From Burkholderiales bacterium (GTDB lineage: Bacteria; Pseudomonadota; Gammaproteobacteria; Burkholderiales; Burkholderiaceae_C), in assembly GCA_016213205.1 (NCBI GenBank), contig JACRAZ010000063.1:96340-160339 (forward strand): a stretch of DNA of 64,000 bases. The letters run 5' to 3'. The translations under genes and the position numbers were made by a program. The stretch's first letter is position 1; every line of letters starts with the position of its first letter. This document shows, one piece after another, positions 53,724 to 63,781 of this stretch. The notes beneath the pieces were generated by a model. The model was given only the letters and a program-made list of their open reading frames with translations. It did no database searches and was not told the origin of the DNA.

Positions 53724-54734
53724 ATGGCTCGAACGCCCTTGTACAGTCGCACCCCGCGGCGCGCGGCGCCGGGCCCGACCACGGCCGATGCGTCCGAAGC
53801 CGCCGCGCCGGCGCCGGCCGGGGCCGAATCCACGGCCGCGGCACCGCCGGCGCCCCAGCCGGGCCGCCCCGTCCGCGAGCGCTGGGCCTGGATCGCCGGC
53901 GCACTGGTGCTGGCCGTGGTGGCCGGCTGGCCGGCCTGGACCCTGAAGCTCAAGCCGGTGCCGACGATCGAGCAGATCGACGCCGCACTGCGCGAATCCA
54001 TCGCCAAGGAGCCCCTGCCCTCGGCCGCGGCCGCGGCCTATGCGGCGGTGCTGCCCTCGGTGGTGCGCGTGGTGGGTGAGCAGGCCGCCAAGCCCGACCC
54101 CGCTTCCGCGCGCGCTGGCAAGGGCGCGCCACGCGCCGCCACCCGGCCAGGCCAGAAGCCTGGCGACAAGCCCGGCGACAAGACGCACGACGAAGACGGC
54201 CGCAGCGTGGGCACGGGGGTGGTGATCGTCGACAACGGGCTGATCCTGACCAACCTGCATGTGGTGGCCGGGGCCGACACCATCACCGTGCGCTTCTTCG
54301 ATGGCAGCGAATCGGAGGCCGTGGTGGTGAGCCTGCAGCCCGAGAACGACCTCGCGGTGCTGCGCGCCAAGACCATCCCGGACGACCTGCATGCCGCCAC
54401 GCTGCGCTCCACCGCCGGCCTGTCGCCGGGCGACGAAGTGGTGGCCGTGGGCTTCCCCTTCGGCATCGGGCCCTCGGCCTCGCAGGGCGTGGTCTCGGGC
54501 CTCAAGCGCGAGTTCCGCTCGCCCGAGGGCCAGCGCAGCCTCACCAACCTGATCCAGTTCGACGCCGCGGCCAACCCCGGCAACTCCGGCGGCCCGCTGG
54601 TCACGATGGATGGCCACGTGGTGGGCATCGTCACCGCGATCATGAACCCCAACCAGCAGCGCACCTTCATCGGCATCGGCTTTGCCGTGCCGATCGAGAA
54701 CGCGGCCGCCGCCGTTGGCATGCCCCCCTTCTGA
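53724..54734 (+). CDS. HtrA-like trypsin-type protease without PDZ domain
   Basis: 336 residues. A Pro/Ala-rich cytosolic N-terminus (1-50) precedes one membrane anchor (WAWIAGALVLAVVAGWPAW). The S1C protease domain (about 140-335) has the triad: His in LTNLHVVAGAD, Asp in ENDLAVLR and Ser in NPGNSGGPLV. There is no PDZ domain; the protein stops just after the protease core. A charged linker (GQKPGDKPGDKTHDED) sits between anchor and protease. It leads the MoxR-DUF58-VWA cluster with an 18-base gap, so periplasmic quality control or activation of that system is possible. Confidence 0.83.
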   Translation: MARTPLYSRTPRRAAPGPTTADASEAAAPAPAGAESTAAAPPAPQPGRPVRERWAWIAGALVLAVVAGWPAWTLKLKPVPTIEQIDAALRESIAKEPLPSAAAAAYAAVLPSVVRVVGEQAAKPDPASARAGKGAPRAATRPGQKPGDKPGDKTHDEDGRSVGTGVVIVDNGLILTNLHVVAGADTITVRFFDGSESEAVVVSLQPENDLAVLRAKTIPDDLHAATLRSTAGLSPGDEVVAVGFPFGIGPSASQGVVSGLKREFRSPEGQRSLTNLIQFDAAANPGNSGGPLVTMDGHVVGIVTAIMNPNQQRTFIGIGFAVPIENAAAAVGMPPF

Positions 54735-54752
54735 AGCGACACCCACCCGCAC

Positions 54753-55747
<995 letters not shown>

Positions 55748-55751
<4 letters not shown>

Positions 55752-56713
55752 GCACCGATCCCGGCACGCCCGAGCAGTTGCTGCGCCGCCTCGAATGGAC
55801 GGTGCTGCGCCGGCTCGATGGCCTGCTGCAGGGCGACCATCGCACGCTGTGGCGCGGCACCGGGCTGGACCTGGCCGACCTGCGTGAATACCAGCATGGC
55901 GACGACGTGCGCCACATCGACTGGAACGTCACCGCACGGCTGCAACAGCCGCACGTGCGCCAGTACACCGAAGACCGCGAGCTCACCGCCTGGTTCCTGC
56001 TGGACCTGACCGGCAGTGTCGATTTCGGCTCGGCCGACCGCACCAAGCTGGCGGTGTCCGAGGCCTTCGTCACCGTGCTGGCGCGCATGCTCACGCGGCA
56101 CGGCAACCGCGTCGGAGCCCTGCTGTACGGCCGCCAGGGGCCTCAGCACCCGATCGCGGTGCTGCCCCCCGGCGTGGGCCGCAACCATGTGCTGGCGCTG
56201 CTGGCCCGGCTGCGCACGCCGGCGGCTGCACAGGCCACGCGCGAAACCCGGCTGGCCGATCTGCTGCAGGCCGGCGAGTCGATGTTGAAGCGCCGCTCGC
56301 TGGTGTTCGTGGTGTCCGACTTCATCAGCGCGCCCGGCTGGTCCGAGTCGCTGGGCCGGCTCGCGCGCCGGCACGAGGTGCTGGCCGTGCGCCTGTTCGA
56401 TGCACTGGAAATGGCGCTGCCCGACGTGGGCCTGGTCACCGTGCAGGATGCCGAAAGCGGTGAACAGGTCTTCGTCGACACCCACGATCCCGGCTTCCGC
56501 CAGCGCTTCGAGGCGCTGGCCGCCGAGCACGAGGACACCCTGCGCGAGAGCCTGGCACGCGCCGGGGTCGACACGCTCGAGCTGGCCACCGATGACGACC
56601 TGCTCGCCACATTGCTGCGCTTCGTGGCCCTTCGACGCCAGCGCCTGCGCGCCCCGGTGAGCCATCGGCTGCCCGCGCAGGCCCGGCTGGCCACCACCCC
56701 CGCAACCGCCTGA
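55748..56713 (+). CDS. DUF58-domain protein
   Basis: 321 residues, cytosolic. The DUF58 signature DLADLREYQHGDDVRHIDWN is at about residues 38-57, followed by a von-Willebrand-like fold with FLLDLTGSVDFGS and SLVFVVSDFIS. DUF58 proteins accompany MoxR ATPases and VWA proteins, presumably as adaptors. It overlaps moxR by 4 bases and is followed 15 bases later by the VWA gene. Confidence 0.9.
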
Positions 56714-56728
56714 CCAAGGACCGCACCG

Positions 56729-57760
56729 ATGAGCTTCCAATGGACCGAGATGCTGTGGCTGCTGCTGCTGCTGCCGGCCCTGGTGGCGCTGTACCTGTGG
56801 CTGCTGCACCGGCGCAAGAAGAGCGCCGTGCGCTTCGCGAGCGTGGCGCTGGTCAAGCAGGCCATGGGCACGGGTCCGGGCTGGCGTCGCCACGTGCCGC
56901 CGCTGCTGCTGCTGCTGGCCATCGGCGTGCTGCTGCTGGCCAGTGCGCGGCCGATGGCGGTGCTGAAGCTGCCCTCGCAGCAGGAGACCATCATCCTCGC
57001 GATGGATGTCTCGGGCAGCATGCGTGCGGCCGACGTGCAGCCCAACCGGCTGGTGGCCGCGCAGGAGGCGGCCAAGGCCTTCGTCGCCGGGCTGCCGCGC
57101 AGCGTGCGCATCGGCGTGGTCTCGTTCGCCGGCACCGCGGCGGTGGTGCAGGCCCCCACCTTCAGCCGCGAGGACGTGGTGGCCGCGATCGACCGCTTCC
57201 AGCTGCAGCGCGGCACCGCCATCGGCTCGGGCATCGTGCTGTCGCTGGCCACGCTGTTCCCGGAGGACGGCATCGACCTGTCGCAGATCACCGGCGCGCG
57301 CAACATGCCGCCGGGCCCGGGCGACAAGAAGGACAAGAAGGAATTCAAGCCGGTGGAGCCTGGCAGCTACAGCTCGGCTGCGGTGATCCTGCTCACCGAT
57401 GGCCAGCGCACCACGGGACCGGACCCGATGGAAGCGGCCAAGATGGCCGCCGAACGCGGCGTGCGCATCTACACCGTGGGCATCGGCACCAAGGCGGGCG
57501 AGATCATCGGCTTCGAAGGCTGGAGCATGCGCGTGCGGCTGGACGAGGAGACGCTGAAGAACATCGCCACCTTCACGCGTGCGAACTACTTCTACGCCGG
57601 CACCGCGGAAGACCTGAAGCAGGTGTACCAGGGCCTGTCGAGCCGGCTGGTCGTGGAGACCAAGGAAACCGAGGTGAGCGCGTTGTTCGCCGCGGCCGGC
57701 GCGCTGCTGGCGCTGCTGGGCGCCGGGCTGAGCGTGTGGTGGTTCGGCCGGGTGATGTGA
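56729..57760 (+). CDS. BatA-like VWA-domain membrane protein
   Basis: 343 residues. Two N-terminal helices (about 6-27 and 52-72) and one C-terminal helix (about 315-338) flank a VWA domain on the periplasmic side. The MIDAS motif is intact: AMDVSGSMRA (DxSxS), a Thr in the middle loop and ILLTDGQR (Asp). It belongs to the BatA group of aerotolerance operons, whose molecular role is unsettled. It closes the HtrA-MoxR-DUF58-VWA cluster. Confidence 0.9.
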   Translation: MSFQWTEMLWLLLLLPALVALYLWLLHRRKKSAVRFASVALVKQAMGTGPGWRRHVPPLLLLLAIGVLLLASARPMAVLKLPSQQETIILAMDVSGSMRAADVQPNRLVAAQEAAKAFVAGLPRSVRIGVVSFAGTAAVVQAPTFSREDVVAAIDRFQLQRGTAIGSGIVLSLATLFPEDGIDLSQITGARNMPPGPGDKKDKKEFKPVEPGSYSSAAVILLTDGQRTTGPDPMEAAKMAAERGVRIYTVGIGTKAGEIIGFEGWSMRVRLDEETLKNIATFTRANYFYAGTAEDLKQVYQGLSSRLVVETKETEVSALFAAAGALLALLGAGLSVWWFGRVM

Positions 57761-57766
57761 CGGGCG

Positions 57767-57793
57767 AAAAAAAAGCCCGCCGAAGCGGGCTTT
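57767..57793 (-). terminator. Rho-independent terminator, mainly leftward
   Basis: Stem GCCCGC/GCGGGC with loop CGAA, extended by A-T pairs (AAA/TTT), and preceded on the plus strand by eight A. Leftward transcripts from the PEP-CTERM gene gain a long U-run. In the rightward direction only three T follow, so it would stop the VWA operon more weakly. Confidence 0.8.
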
Positions 57794-57822
57794 GATGCTG
57801 GCGGCCGACGGCCTTGGCCAGG

Positions 57823-58356
57823 TCAGGCGCGGCGGCGGCGCGCGGCGCCGATGCCCAGCAGGGCAGCGCCCACCAGCGCCAGCGAGGCCGGCTCCGGCAC
57901 GGCGGTGCCGACATTGATGCTCAGCACCACGGTGCCATCCAGCAGCGGGCTGCCGACCAGGATGCCGAGGTGGTCACCCGAGAAGACCCAGCTCACGTTG
58001 AGCGCGTTGGTGCCCAGCAGCGACACGCTGGTGATCGAGGGGTCCAGGTCAAAGATGAACAGGTCCGGCGACGCGCTGCCGACCGGCTGGATGTAGGTGA
58101 TGGTCAGCGTGTCGTCGCCGAAGTCCAGCAGGCGGTTGCCACCGATCGAGAACTCGACACCAGCGCCCACCACGGCCGAGCCCGGGCTGGCTTGCGAGGT
58201 GGAGCCATCGCACGCGCTGGGATCGGCGGTCACCGAGCCGCTGTAGACGGTGTTGTCGCAGTGCGAGACCGTGGTGCCCAGCATGCCGGCGTTGGCGGAG
58301 GCGGCGGCCAGCGCCAGGGTGGCGGCGGCGGTCAGGGTGCGGATGATCGAGTTCAA
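57823..58356 (-). CDS. PEP-CTERM surface protein
   Basis: 177 residues. Signal peptide NSIIRTLTAAATLALAAASA (cleaved near ANA|G), a beta-rich mature domain with two Cys (HCDNT, ACDGS) and the C-terminal sorting signal VPEPASLALVGAALLGIG followed by AARRRRA. TTG at 58356 is chosen because a sigma-54 type promoter lies 38 bases upstream and GGAG about 8 bases upstream. The longer GTG start at 58410 would fall upstream of that promoter. It should be processed by an exosortase encoded elsewhere. No known enzyme domain. Confidence 0.8.
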   Translation of the reverse strand: MNSIIRTLTAAATLALAAASANAGMLGTTVSHCDNTVYSGSVTADPSACDGSTSQASPGSAVVGAGVEFSIGGNRLLDFGDDTLTITYIQPVGSASPDLFIFDLDPSITSVSLLGTNALNVSWVFSGDHLGILVGSPLLDGTVVLSINVGTAVPEPASLALVGAALLGIGAARRRRA

Positions 58357-58393
58357 GTTGGCGCTCCGTTGGCGTTGAATGTGTGTGCCGGTG

Positions 58394-58409
58394 AGCAAAG
58401 CGCATGCCA
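58394..58409 (-). promoter_or_regulatory. Candidate sigma-54 promoter of second PEP-CTERM gene
   Basis: Read leftward the site is TGGCATGCGCTTTGCT, with the invariant GG and GC dinucleotides separated by exactly 10 bases (consensus TGGCACGNNNNTTGCW). Its 3' end is 38 bases before the TTG start, the same distance as at the other PEP-CTERM gene. Confidence 0.75.
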
Positions 58410-58551
58410 CCTTTAGGAATCAATCACTTACGCGTGTTCACACCCCGTCGCTGTAAAGCCCGCCGACGCTTGAGCCCCATCAAGCCGCCACCGGTGCACG
58501 GGGTGCCGGCAGGCCGGCAGGCCGGCGGCGTGGCCGCCGCCGTGCGGCAGC

Positions 58552-59097
58552 TCAGTACCGCGCCAGCACCTGGTAGCCACCACCTGCTTCACCGGCAGAC
58601 GACTGCACCAGCACATGGCCGTACACCGCCCAGTGGGCCCGCAGCGGCGCAGCCGGGGGCACGGCGCCGGCGGCCCGGCGCGCCAGGGTCACATGGGGCC
58701 GGTAGGGGCGCGCTTCGACGGGCAGGCCCAGCGCCCGCAGGGCCTGCCGCTGCGCCGCATGCAAGGCCAGCAGCGGCTCGGGCAGCGCCAGCGGGTGCAG
58801 CACCACCAGCCCGCCGGCCCAGGCCCCGGCTTCGCCGAAGGCCAGCCTGAACGGTGGCGGTGCCGGCGGCAGGCCGTGCAGCAGTGCCGGCAGGTGGTCG
58901 GCGGGCACCGCGCCCAGGAAGTGCAGCGTCAGGTGCAGCTTCGCGGGCGGCACACGCCGGGCCGATGGCGGCCACTGCCATTGCCCCGCCCAGCGGGCAA
59001 GGCAGGCACGTTCATCATCGGCCGGCCACAGCGCGGTGAACAGGCGCAGGCTGCGGGCGGCGCGGCCTGGGTCGGGCTCGGTCGGGCCGGCCAGCAC
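58552..59097 (-). CDS. thpR: RNA 2',3'-cyclic phosphodiesterase (ThpR/LigT)
   Basis: 181 residues of the 2H phosphoesterase family, with both catalytic His motifs: LHLTLHFLG and YRPHVTLAR. The enzyme opens 2',3'-cyclic phosphates at RNA ends; its cellular role is unclear. GTG at 59097 gives the longest reading and begins 6 bases after lolD, so the gene may be the last of the lolCD transcript. A shorter start nearer SLRLFTALWP is possible. Confidence 0.87.
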   Translation of the reverse strand: MLAGPTEPDPGRAARSLRLFTALWPADDERACLARWAGQWQWPPSARRVPPAKLHLTLHFLGAVPADHLPALLHGLPPAPPPFRLAFGEAGAWAGGLVVLHPLALPEPLLALHAAQRQALRALGLPVEARPYRPHVTLARRAAGAVPPAAPLRAHWAVYGHVLVQSSAGEAGGGYQVLARY

Positions 59098-59103
59098 CGC
59101 CGC

Positions 59104-59805
59104 TCAGCTCACCAGGCGGCCCTGCTCCAGCCGCAGCGCGCGGCTGCAGCGCGCGGCCAGGGCCGGGTCGTGCGTCACCAGCACGAACGCGGTGCCCTGC
59201 TCACGCGCGAGCGTGAGCATCAGCGCGAACACCGCGTCGGCGGTGCCGCGGTCGAGGTTGCCGGTGGGCTCGTCGGCCAGCACGCAGGCCGGTTGCGCCA
59301 CCAGCGCACGGGCGATCGCCACGCGCTGGCGCTCGCCGCCCGACAACTCCGAGGGCCGGTGCAGCACGCGCGGCCCGAGCCCCACGCGTTCGAGCACGTT
59401 GCGGGCGGCAGCCTGCGCGCTGGCCACGCTGTCGCGCCGGATGCGCAGCGGCATCGCCACGTTGTCCAGCGCGCTGAACTCGGGCAGCAGGTGGTGAAAC
59501 TGATACACGAAGCCGAGGTGCCGGTTGCGCCAGCGGCCCTGGGCTGCCGCGTCCATGGCGCCGAGTTCACGGCCCATCAGTTCGATGCGGCCGGCGCTCG
59601 GTGCATCCAGCCCGCCCAGCAGGTGCAGCAAGGTGCTCTTGCCCGAGCCGGAGGCGCCCACGATGGCGAGCGTCTCGCCAGCCTGCACCGTGAGGTCCAC
59701 GCCCTGCAGCACTGAGACATCGAGCCCACCCTCGTTGAAGCGCTTGGCCAGCGCCTGGCAGCGCAGCACGGGCGCCGGTGCCGGGCCGACAACCACGTCA
59801 CTCAT
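59104..59805 (-). CDS. lolD: Lipoprotein-releasing ABC transporter ATPase LolD
   Basis: 233 residues. Walker A is [16 protein letters not shown], signature [15 protein letters not shown], Walker [14 protein letters not shown] and switch His in VLVTHDP. The Q-loop [16 protein letters not shown] is typical of LolD/MacB-type ATPases. LolD powers extraction of lipoproteins from the inner membrane to LolA. It overlaps lolC by 8 bases. Confidence 0.92.
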   Translation of the reverse strand: MSDVVVGPAPAPVLRCQALAKRFNEGGLDVSVLQGVDLTVQAGETLAIVGASGSGKSTLLHLLGGLDAPSAGRIELMGRELGAMDAAAQGRWRNRHLGFVYQFHHLLPEFSALDNVAMPLRIRRDSVASAQAAARNVLERVGLGPRVLHRPSELSGGERQRVAIARALVAQPACVLADEPTGNLDRGTADAVFALMLTLAREQGTAFVLVTHDPALAARCSRALRLEQGRLVS

Positions 59806-61054
59806 AACGCAGCGCCTCGGCCGGGTTCACCCGGCTGGCACGCCAGCTCGGGTACAGCGTGGCCACGAAGGCCAGCAGCAGCGAGATGATGCCGATGGGC
59901 AGCACGTCGCCCATCTGCGGATCGCTGGGCATGCGGCTGATCAGGTAGATGCTGCCAGGCAGGAAGCTCACGCCCAGCAGGCGTTCGATGGCCGGCACGA
60001 TCACGTCGATGTTCAGCGCCACCAGCAGCCCCAGCCCCACGCCGATGGCGGTGCCGATGATGCCGCTGGTGGCCCCCTGCACGACGAAGATGCCCATCAC
60101 CGACCGCGGGCTCGCCCCCAGCGTGCGCAGGATCGCGATGTCGGCGCGCTTGTCGGTCACCGTCATCACCAGCGTGGAGACGAGGTTGAAGGCCGCCACC
60201 GCGACGATCAGCGTCAGGATGATGAACATCATGCGCTTCTCGATCTGCACCGCATCGAACCAGTTGCGGTTGGTGCGGGTCCAGTCGCGCACCGCGAGGC
60301 TGCCGCCCATGCGCACCATCAGGTCCTGCGCCACGCTGCGGGCGGTCTGCGGGTCGGCCAGCCTGAGCTGCACCCCGCTGGGGCCTTCCAGGCGGTAGAG
60401 CTTGGCGGCATCGTCCACGTGCACCAGCGCCAGCCCGCTGTCGTATTCGTAGTGCCCGGCCTCGAAGGTGCCGGCCACGGTGAAGCTCTTCAGGCGCGGC
60501 ACCACGCCGGCCGGCGTGACCTGGCCGCCCGGCGCCATCAGCGTGACCGCATCCCCCTCGCGCACGCGCAGCTGGCGCGCCAGCTCCACACCGAGCACGA
60601 TGCGCCAGGCCCCCGGCTGCAGCTTGGCCAGCGTGGTGTCGCGCAGCTTTGCGGCCACCTCGGTGACGGTGGCTTCCTCGGCCGGCAGGATGCCGCGCAC
60701 GATGGCGCCGCGCATCTCGTCGCCCCGCGCGATCAGTGATTGCGCCGCGATGAACGGCGCCGCCCCCAGCACCGCCTGGTGCTCGCGCGCCTTGGCCGCG
60801 GTGGCACGCCAGTCGGCCAGCGCGGCGCCGTCACGGTCGAACACCTCGATGTGGGCGATGACGGCCAGCATGCGGTCGCGCACCTCCTTCTGGAAGCCGT
60901 TCATCACGCTGAGCACGATGATCAGCGCCGCCACGCCGAGCGCGATGCCGAGCATCGACACACCGGAGATGAAGGAGATGAAGCCGTTGCGCCGCCCGGC
61001 GCGGCCGGCGCGGGTGTAGCGCCAGCCGATCTGCCATTCGTAGGGCCAATTCAT
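59798..61054 (-). CDS. lolC: Lipoprotein-releasing permease LolC/LolE
   Basis: 418 residues. One N-terminal helix ([20 protein letters not shown]) with the LolC/E N-terminal [15 protein letters not shown], a large periplasmic domain (about 50-265) and three C-terminal helices with the FtsX signature ([19 protein letters not shown]). A single LolC/E-type gene next to lolD fits the LolCE-homodimer (LolF-like) arrangement seen in many betaproteobacteria, rather than separate LolC and LolE. The start is ATG at 61054. Confidence 0.9.
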   Translation of the reverse strand: MNWPYEWQIGWRYTRAGRAGRRNGFISFISGVSMLGIALGVAALIIVLSVMNGFQKEVRDRMLAVIAHIEVFDRDGAALADWRATAAKAREHQAVLGAAPFIAAQSLIARGDEMRGAIVRGILPAEEATVTEVAAKLRDTTLAKLQPGAWRIVLGVELARQLRVREGDAVTLMAPGGQVTPAGVVPRLKSFTVAGTFEAGHYEYDSGLALVHVDDAAKLYRLEGPSGVQLRLADPQTARSVAQDLMVRMGGSLAVRDWTRTNRNWFDAVQIEKRMMFIILTLIVAVAAFNLVSTLVMTVTDKRADIAILRTLGASPRSVMGIFVVQGATSGIIGTAIGVGLGLLVALNIDVIVPAIERLLGVSFLPGSIYLISRMPSDPQMGDVLPIGIISLLLAFVATLYPSWRASRVNPAEALRYE

Positions 61055-61130
61055 GGGGAGGCGATGCTAGCAGGCCACTGCGCCGGGGCCGGCCGGCAGG
61101 CTGTCATCGCGTGGCCCGGATAATGCCGCG

Positions 61131-62054
61131 GTGCCGACCCTGATCGTTCCGTTTGCCGGCCCCGGCTCCGAAGCCGGCCGCCAGGCCCTTCTCGGCCTGC
61201 CCCTGCCCAACCTGCAACGCCTGCTGGCGCGGCTGTCGCCTGGCATCGTCAATGGCGGTGACGAGTACACGCTGTCGCCGCCGCACGAACGCGCGCTGGC
61301 CTATGCGATGGGCTGGCGCGCCGCCGATGGCGCGCTGCCCTTCGCCGCCCGGGTGGCGGCATCGATCGGCCTGCCCTTGGGCGAGCACGCCTGGGGCCTG
61401 CTGACGCCGGTGCACCTGCAGGTGAGCACCGAACGCATCATCCTCACCGACCCGCAGGCACTGGAACTGGACGAGGCCGGCTCGCGCGCGCTGCTCGATG
61501 CCGTGCGCCCGCTGCTCGAGAGCGAAGGCTTCCTGCTGCACTGGGCCGGCCCGCTGCAATGGCTGGCCGCGCACCCGGTGTTCGACCGCCTGGCCACCGC
61601 CTCGCTGGACCGCGTGATCGGCCGCCACATCGACCCCTGGCTGCCCAAGCAGCCCGAGGCCCGCACGCTGCGCCGGGTGCAGAACGAGGCGCAGATGCTG
61701 CTGCACGGCCACCCGCTGAACGAAGCACGCGAGGCCGCCGGCCTGCCGCCGGTGAATTCGTTCTGGGTCAGCGCCTGCGGGCGCCTGCAGGTGCCGGTGG
61801 CCGAGCCCCCGGCGGTGGACGATCGCCTGCGCCGACCGGCCTTGAACGAGGACTGGGCTGCCTGGCGCGAGGCCTGGGCCGCGCTGGACGCGGGGCCCCT
61901 GGCCCAACTGGCCCGCCAGCGGGGCCCGGTGCGCCTGGTGCTGTGCGGCGAACGCGTGGCCCGCACGCTCGAGACCCAGCCGCTGGGCCTGTGGAAGCGC
62001 CTGCGCAGGGCCTTTCGCCGGCCTTCGGCGCAAGCGCTGCTGGAGTCGCTGTGA
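61131..62054 (+). CDS. RecJ-linked protein annotated as phosphoglycerate mutase
   Basis: 307 residues, cytosolic, GTG start. It begins PTLIVPFAGPGSEAGRQ and has GDEYTLSPPHERALAYAMGW, a region reminiscent of cofactor-independent mutase-type proteins (COG4255), under which Burkholderiales copies are usually annotated. I cannot see a full set of mutase metal ligands, so enzymatic activity is doubtful. It overlaps recJ by 4 bases (GTGA), a conserved arrangement in this order. Confidence 0.65.
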   Translation: MPTLIVPFAGPGSEAGRQALLGLPLPNLQRLLARLSPGIVNGGDEYTLSPPHERALAYAMGWRAADGALPFAARVAASIGLPLGEHAWGLLTPVHLQVSTERIILTDPQALELDEAGSRALLDAVRPLLESEGFLLHWAGPLQWLAAHPVFDRLATASLDRVIGRHIDPWLPKQPEARTLRRVQNEAQMLLHGHPLNEAREAAGLPPVNSFWVSACGRLQVPVAEPPAVDDRLRRPALNEDWAAWREAWAALDAGPLAQLARQRGPVRLVLCGERVARTLETQPLGLWKRLRRAFRRPSAQALLESL

Positions 62055-63781
62055 CGCCCAGCATCCAGGTGCGCGACGTGCCACCGCGCGTGGCCCATGC
62101 GCTGGAGCAGGCCGGTGTCCACCCGCTGCTCGCGCGGCTGTTCGCCGCCCGCGGCGTGCGCACGCCCGACGACCTGGACGACGGCCTGGCCCGGCTGCTG
62201 CCGCCCGACACGCTCAAGGGCAGCGCCGAGGCCGCGGCCCTGCTGGCCGATGCCATCGACGCGGGCCACCGCATCTGCGTCGTGGCCGACTACGACTGTG
62301 ACGGCGCCACCGCCTGCGCCGTGGCGCTGCGCGGCCTGGCGATGCTGGGTGCCGCCCCCGGCACGCTGGGCCACGTGGTGCCCGACCGCCAGGTGCACGG
62401 CTACGGCCTCACGCCCACCATCGTGGACCTGGCAATGGCCCAGCGCCCCGCGGTGCTGGTCACCGTGGACAACGGCATCGCCAGCGAGGCCGGCGTGGCC
62501 CACGCCCGCGCGCTGGGCCTGAAGGTGCTGATCACCGACCACCACCTGCCGGCCCAGGATGCCCACGGCGTGCGCCTGCCCGAGGCCGACGTGATCGTGA
62601 ACCCCAGCCAGCCCGGCTGCGCATTCCGCAGCAAGGCGCTCGCCGGCGTGGGCGTGATGTTCTACGTGCTGCTGGCGCTGCGGGCCGAGCTGCGCCAGCG
62701 TGGCCGCTTCGATGCCGCCAGCCAGCCCAAGCTCGATGCCCTGCTCGACCTGGTGGCGCTGGGCACCGTGGCCGACGTGGTGAAGCTCGATGACAACAAC
62801 CGCCGCCTGGTGGCGCAAGGCCTGAAGCGCATCCGCGCCGGGCGCATGCAGCCCGGCATCGCCGCGCTGTTCGCCGCGGCCGGCCGCTCGGCCCAGCGCG
62901 CCTCGGCCTTCGATTTCGGTTTTGCACTCGGGCCACGCATCAATGCCGCCGGCCGGCTGTCGGACATGAGCCTGGGCATCGAGTGCCTGCTCACCGACGA
63001 CCCCACCCGCGCCGCCGCCCTCGCGGCGCAGCTCGATGCCATCAACCGCGAGCGGCGCGAGGTCGAGGCCGGCATGCGCGAGCAGGCCACCGTGCTGCTG
63101 GACCGGCTGATGCCCGAAGGCGGCGCACCGCCGGCGCTGGTGCTGTTCGACCCCGAGTTCCACGAAGGCGTGGTCGGCATCGTGGCCGGCCGCATGAAGG
63201 ACCGGCTGCACCGGCCCACCTTCGTGTTCGCCCGCGGCAACGATGGCCTGCTCAAAGGCTCTGGCCGTTCGATCCCGGGCTTCCACCTGCGCGATGCGCT
63301 GGACCTGGTGAGCAAGCGCCACCCCGGGGTGCTGAAGAAGTTCGGCGGCCACGCGATGGCCGCCGGCTGCACGCTGGGCGAGCCGGACTTCGCCACCTTC
63401 GACGCCGCGCTGCAGGCCGTGGCCAGCGAATGGCTGCAACCCGAGGCGCTGACGCGCACCGTGGCCACCGACGGACCCCTGGCGGTGGAGTACTTCTGCG
63501 CCGACACCGTGGCGCGCATCGACGCGCAGGTGTGGGGCCAGGGCTTCGAGGCACCGGTGTTCCTCGATGAAGTGGAAGTGCTGCAGCAGCGCCTGGTGGG
63601 CGAGAAGCACCTGAAGCTGCGGGTGCGCCACGGCGGCCCCGCGGGCCCCTTGCGCGATGCGATCTGGTTCGGCCACGCCGAAGCGCTGCCGCAACGCGTG
63701 CGCCTGGCCTACCGCCTGAACCTGGACGAGTTCCAGGGCCAGCAGCGGCTGCAGATGGTGGTGGAAGCGGCGGTCGAGTGA
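62051..63781 (+). CDS. recJ: Single-stranded-DNA-specific exonuclease RecJ
   Basis: 576 residues, typical length. The DHH-domain motifs are complete: VADYDCDGATA (motif I), VTVDNGIAS, and ITDHHLPAQD (DHH). The DHHA1 domain has VGIVAGRMKDR and FGGHAMAAG, and a C-terminal OB fold follows. RecJ degrades single-stranded DNA 5'-3' in recombination and mismatch repair. The GTG at 62051 overlaps the stop of the upstream gene (GTGA), which indicates coupled translation. Confidence 0.95.
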   Translation: MTPSIQVRDVPPRVAHALEQAGVHPLLARLFAARGVRTPDDLDDGLARLLPPDTLKGSAEAAALLADAIDAGHRICVVADYDCDGATACAVALRGLAMLGAAPGTLGHVVPDRQVHGYGLTPTIVDLAMAQRPAVLVTVDNGIASEAGVAHARALGLKVLITDHHLPAQDAHGVRLPEADVIVNPSQPGCAFRSKALAGVGVMFYVLLALRAELRQRGRFDAASQPKLDALLDLVALGTVADVVKLDDNNRRLVAQGLKRIRAGRMQPGIAALFAAAGRSAQRASAFDFGFALGPRINAAGRLSDMSLGIECLLTDDPTRAAALAAQLDAINRERREVEAGMREQATVLLDRLMPEGGAPPALVLFDPEFHEGVVGIVAGRMKDRLHRPTFVFARGNDGLLKGSGRSIPGFHLRDALDLVSKRHPGVLKKFGGHAMAAGCTLGEPDFATFDAALQAVASEWLQPEALTRTVATDGPLAVEYFCADTVARIDAQVWGQGFEAPVFLDEVEVLQQRLVGEKHLKLRVRHGGPAGPLRDAIWFGHAEALPQRVRLAYRLNLDEFQGQQRLQMVVEAAVE

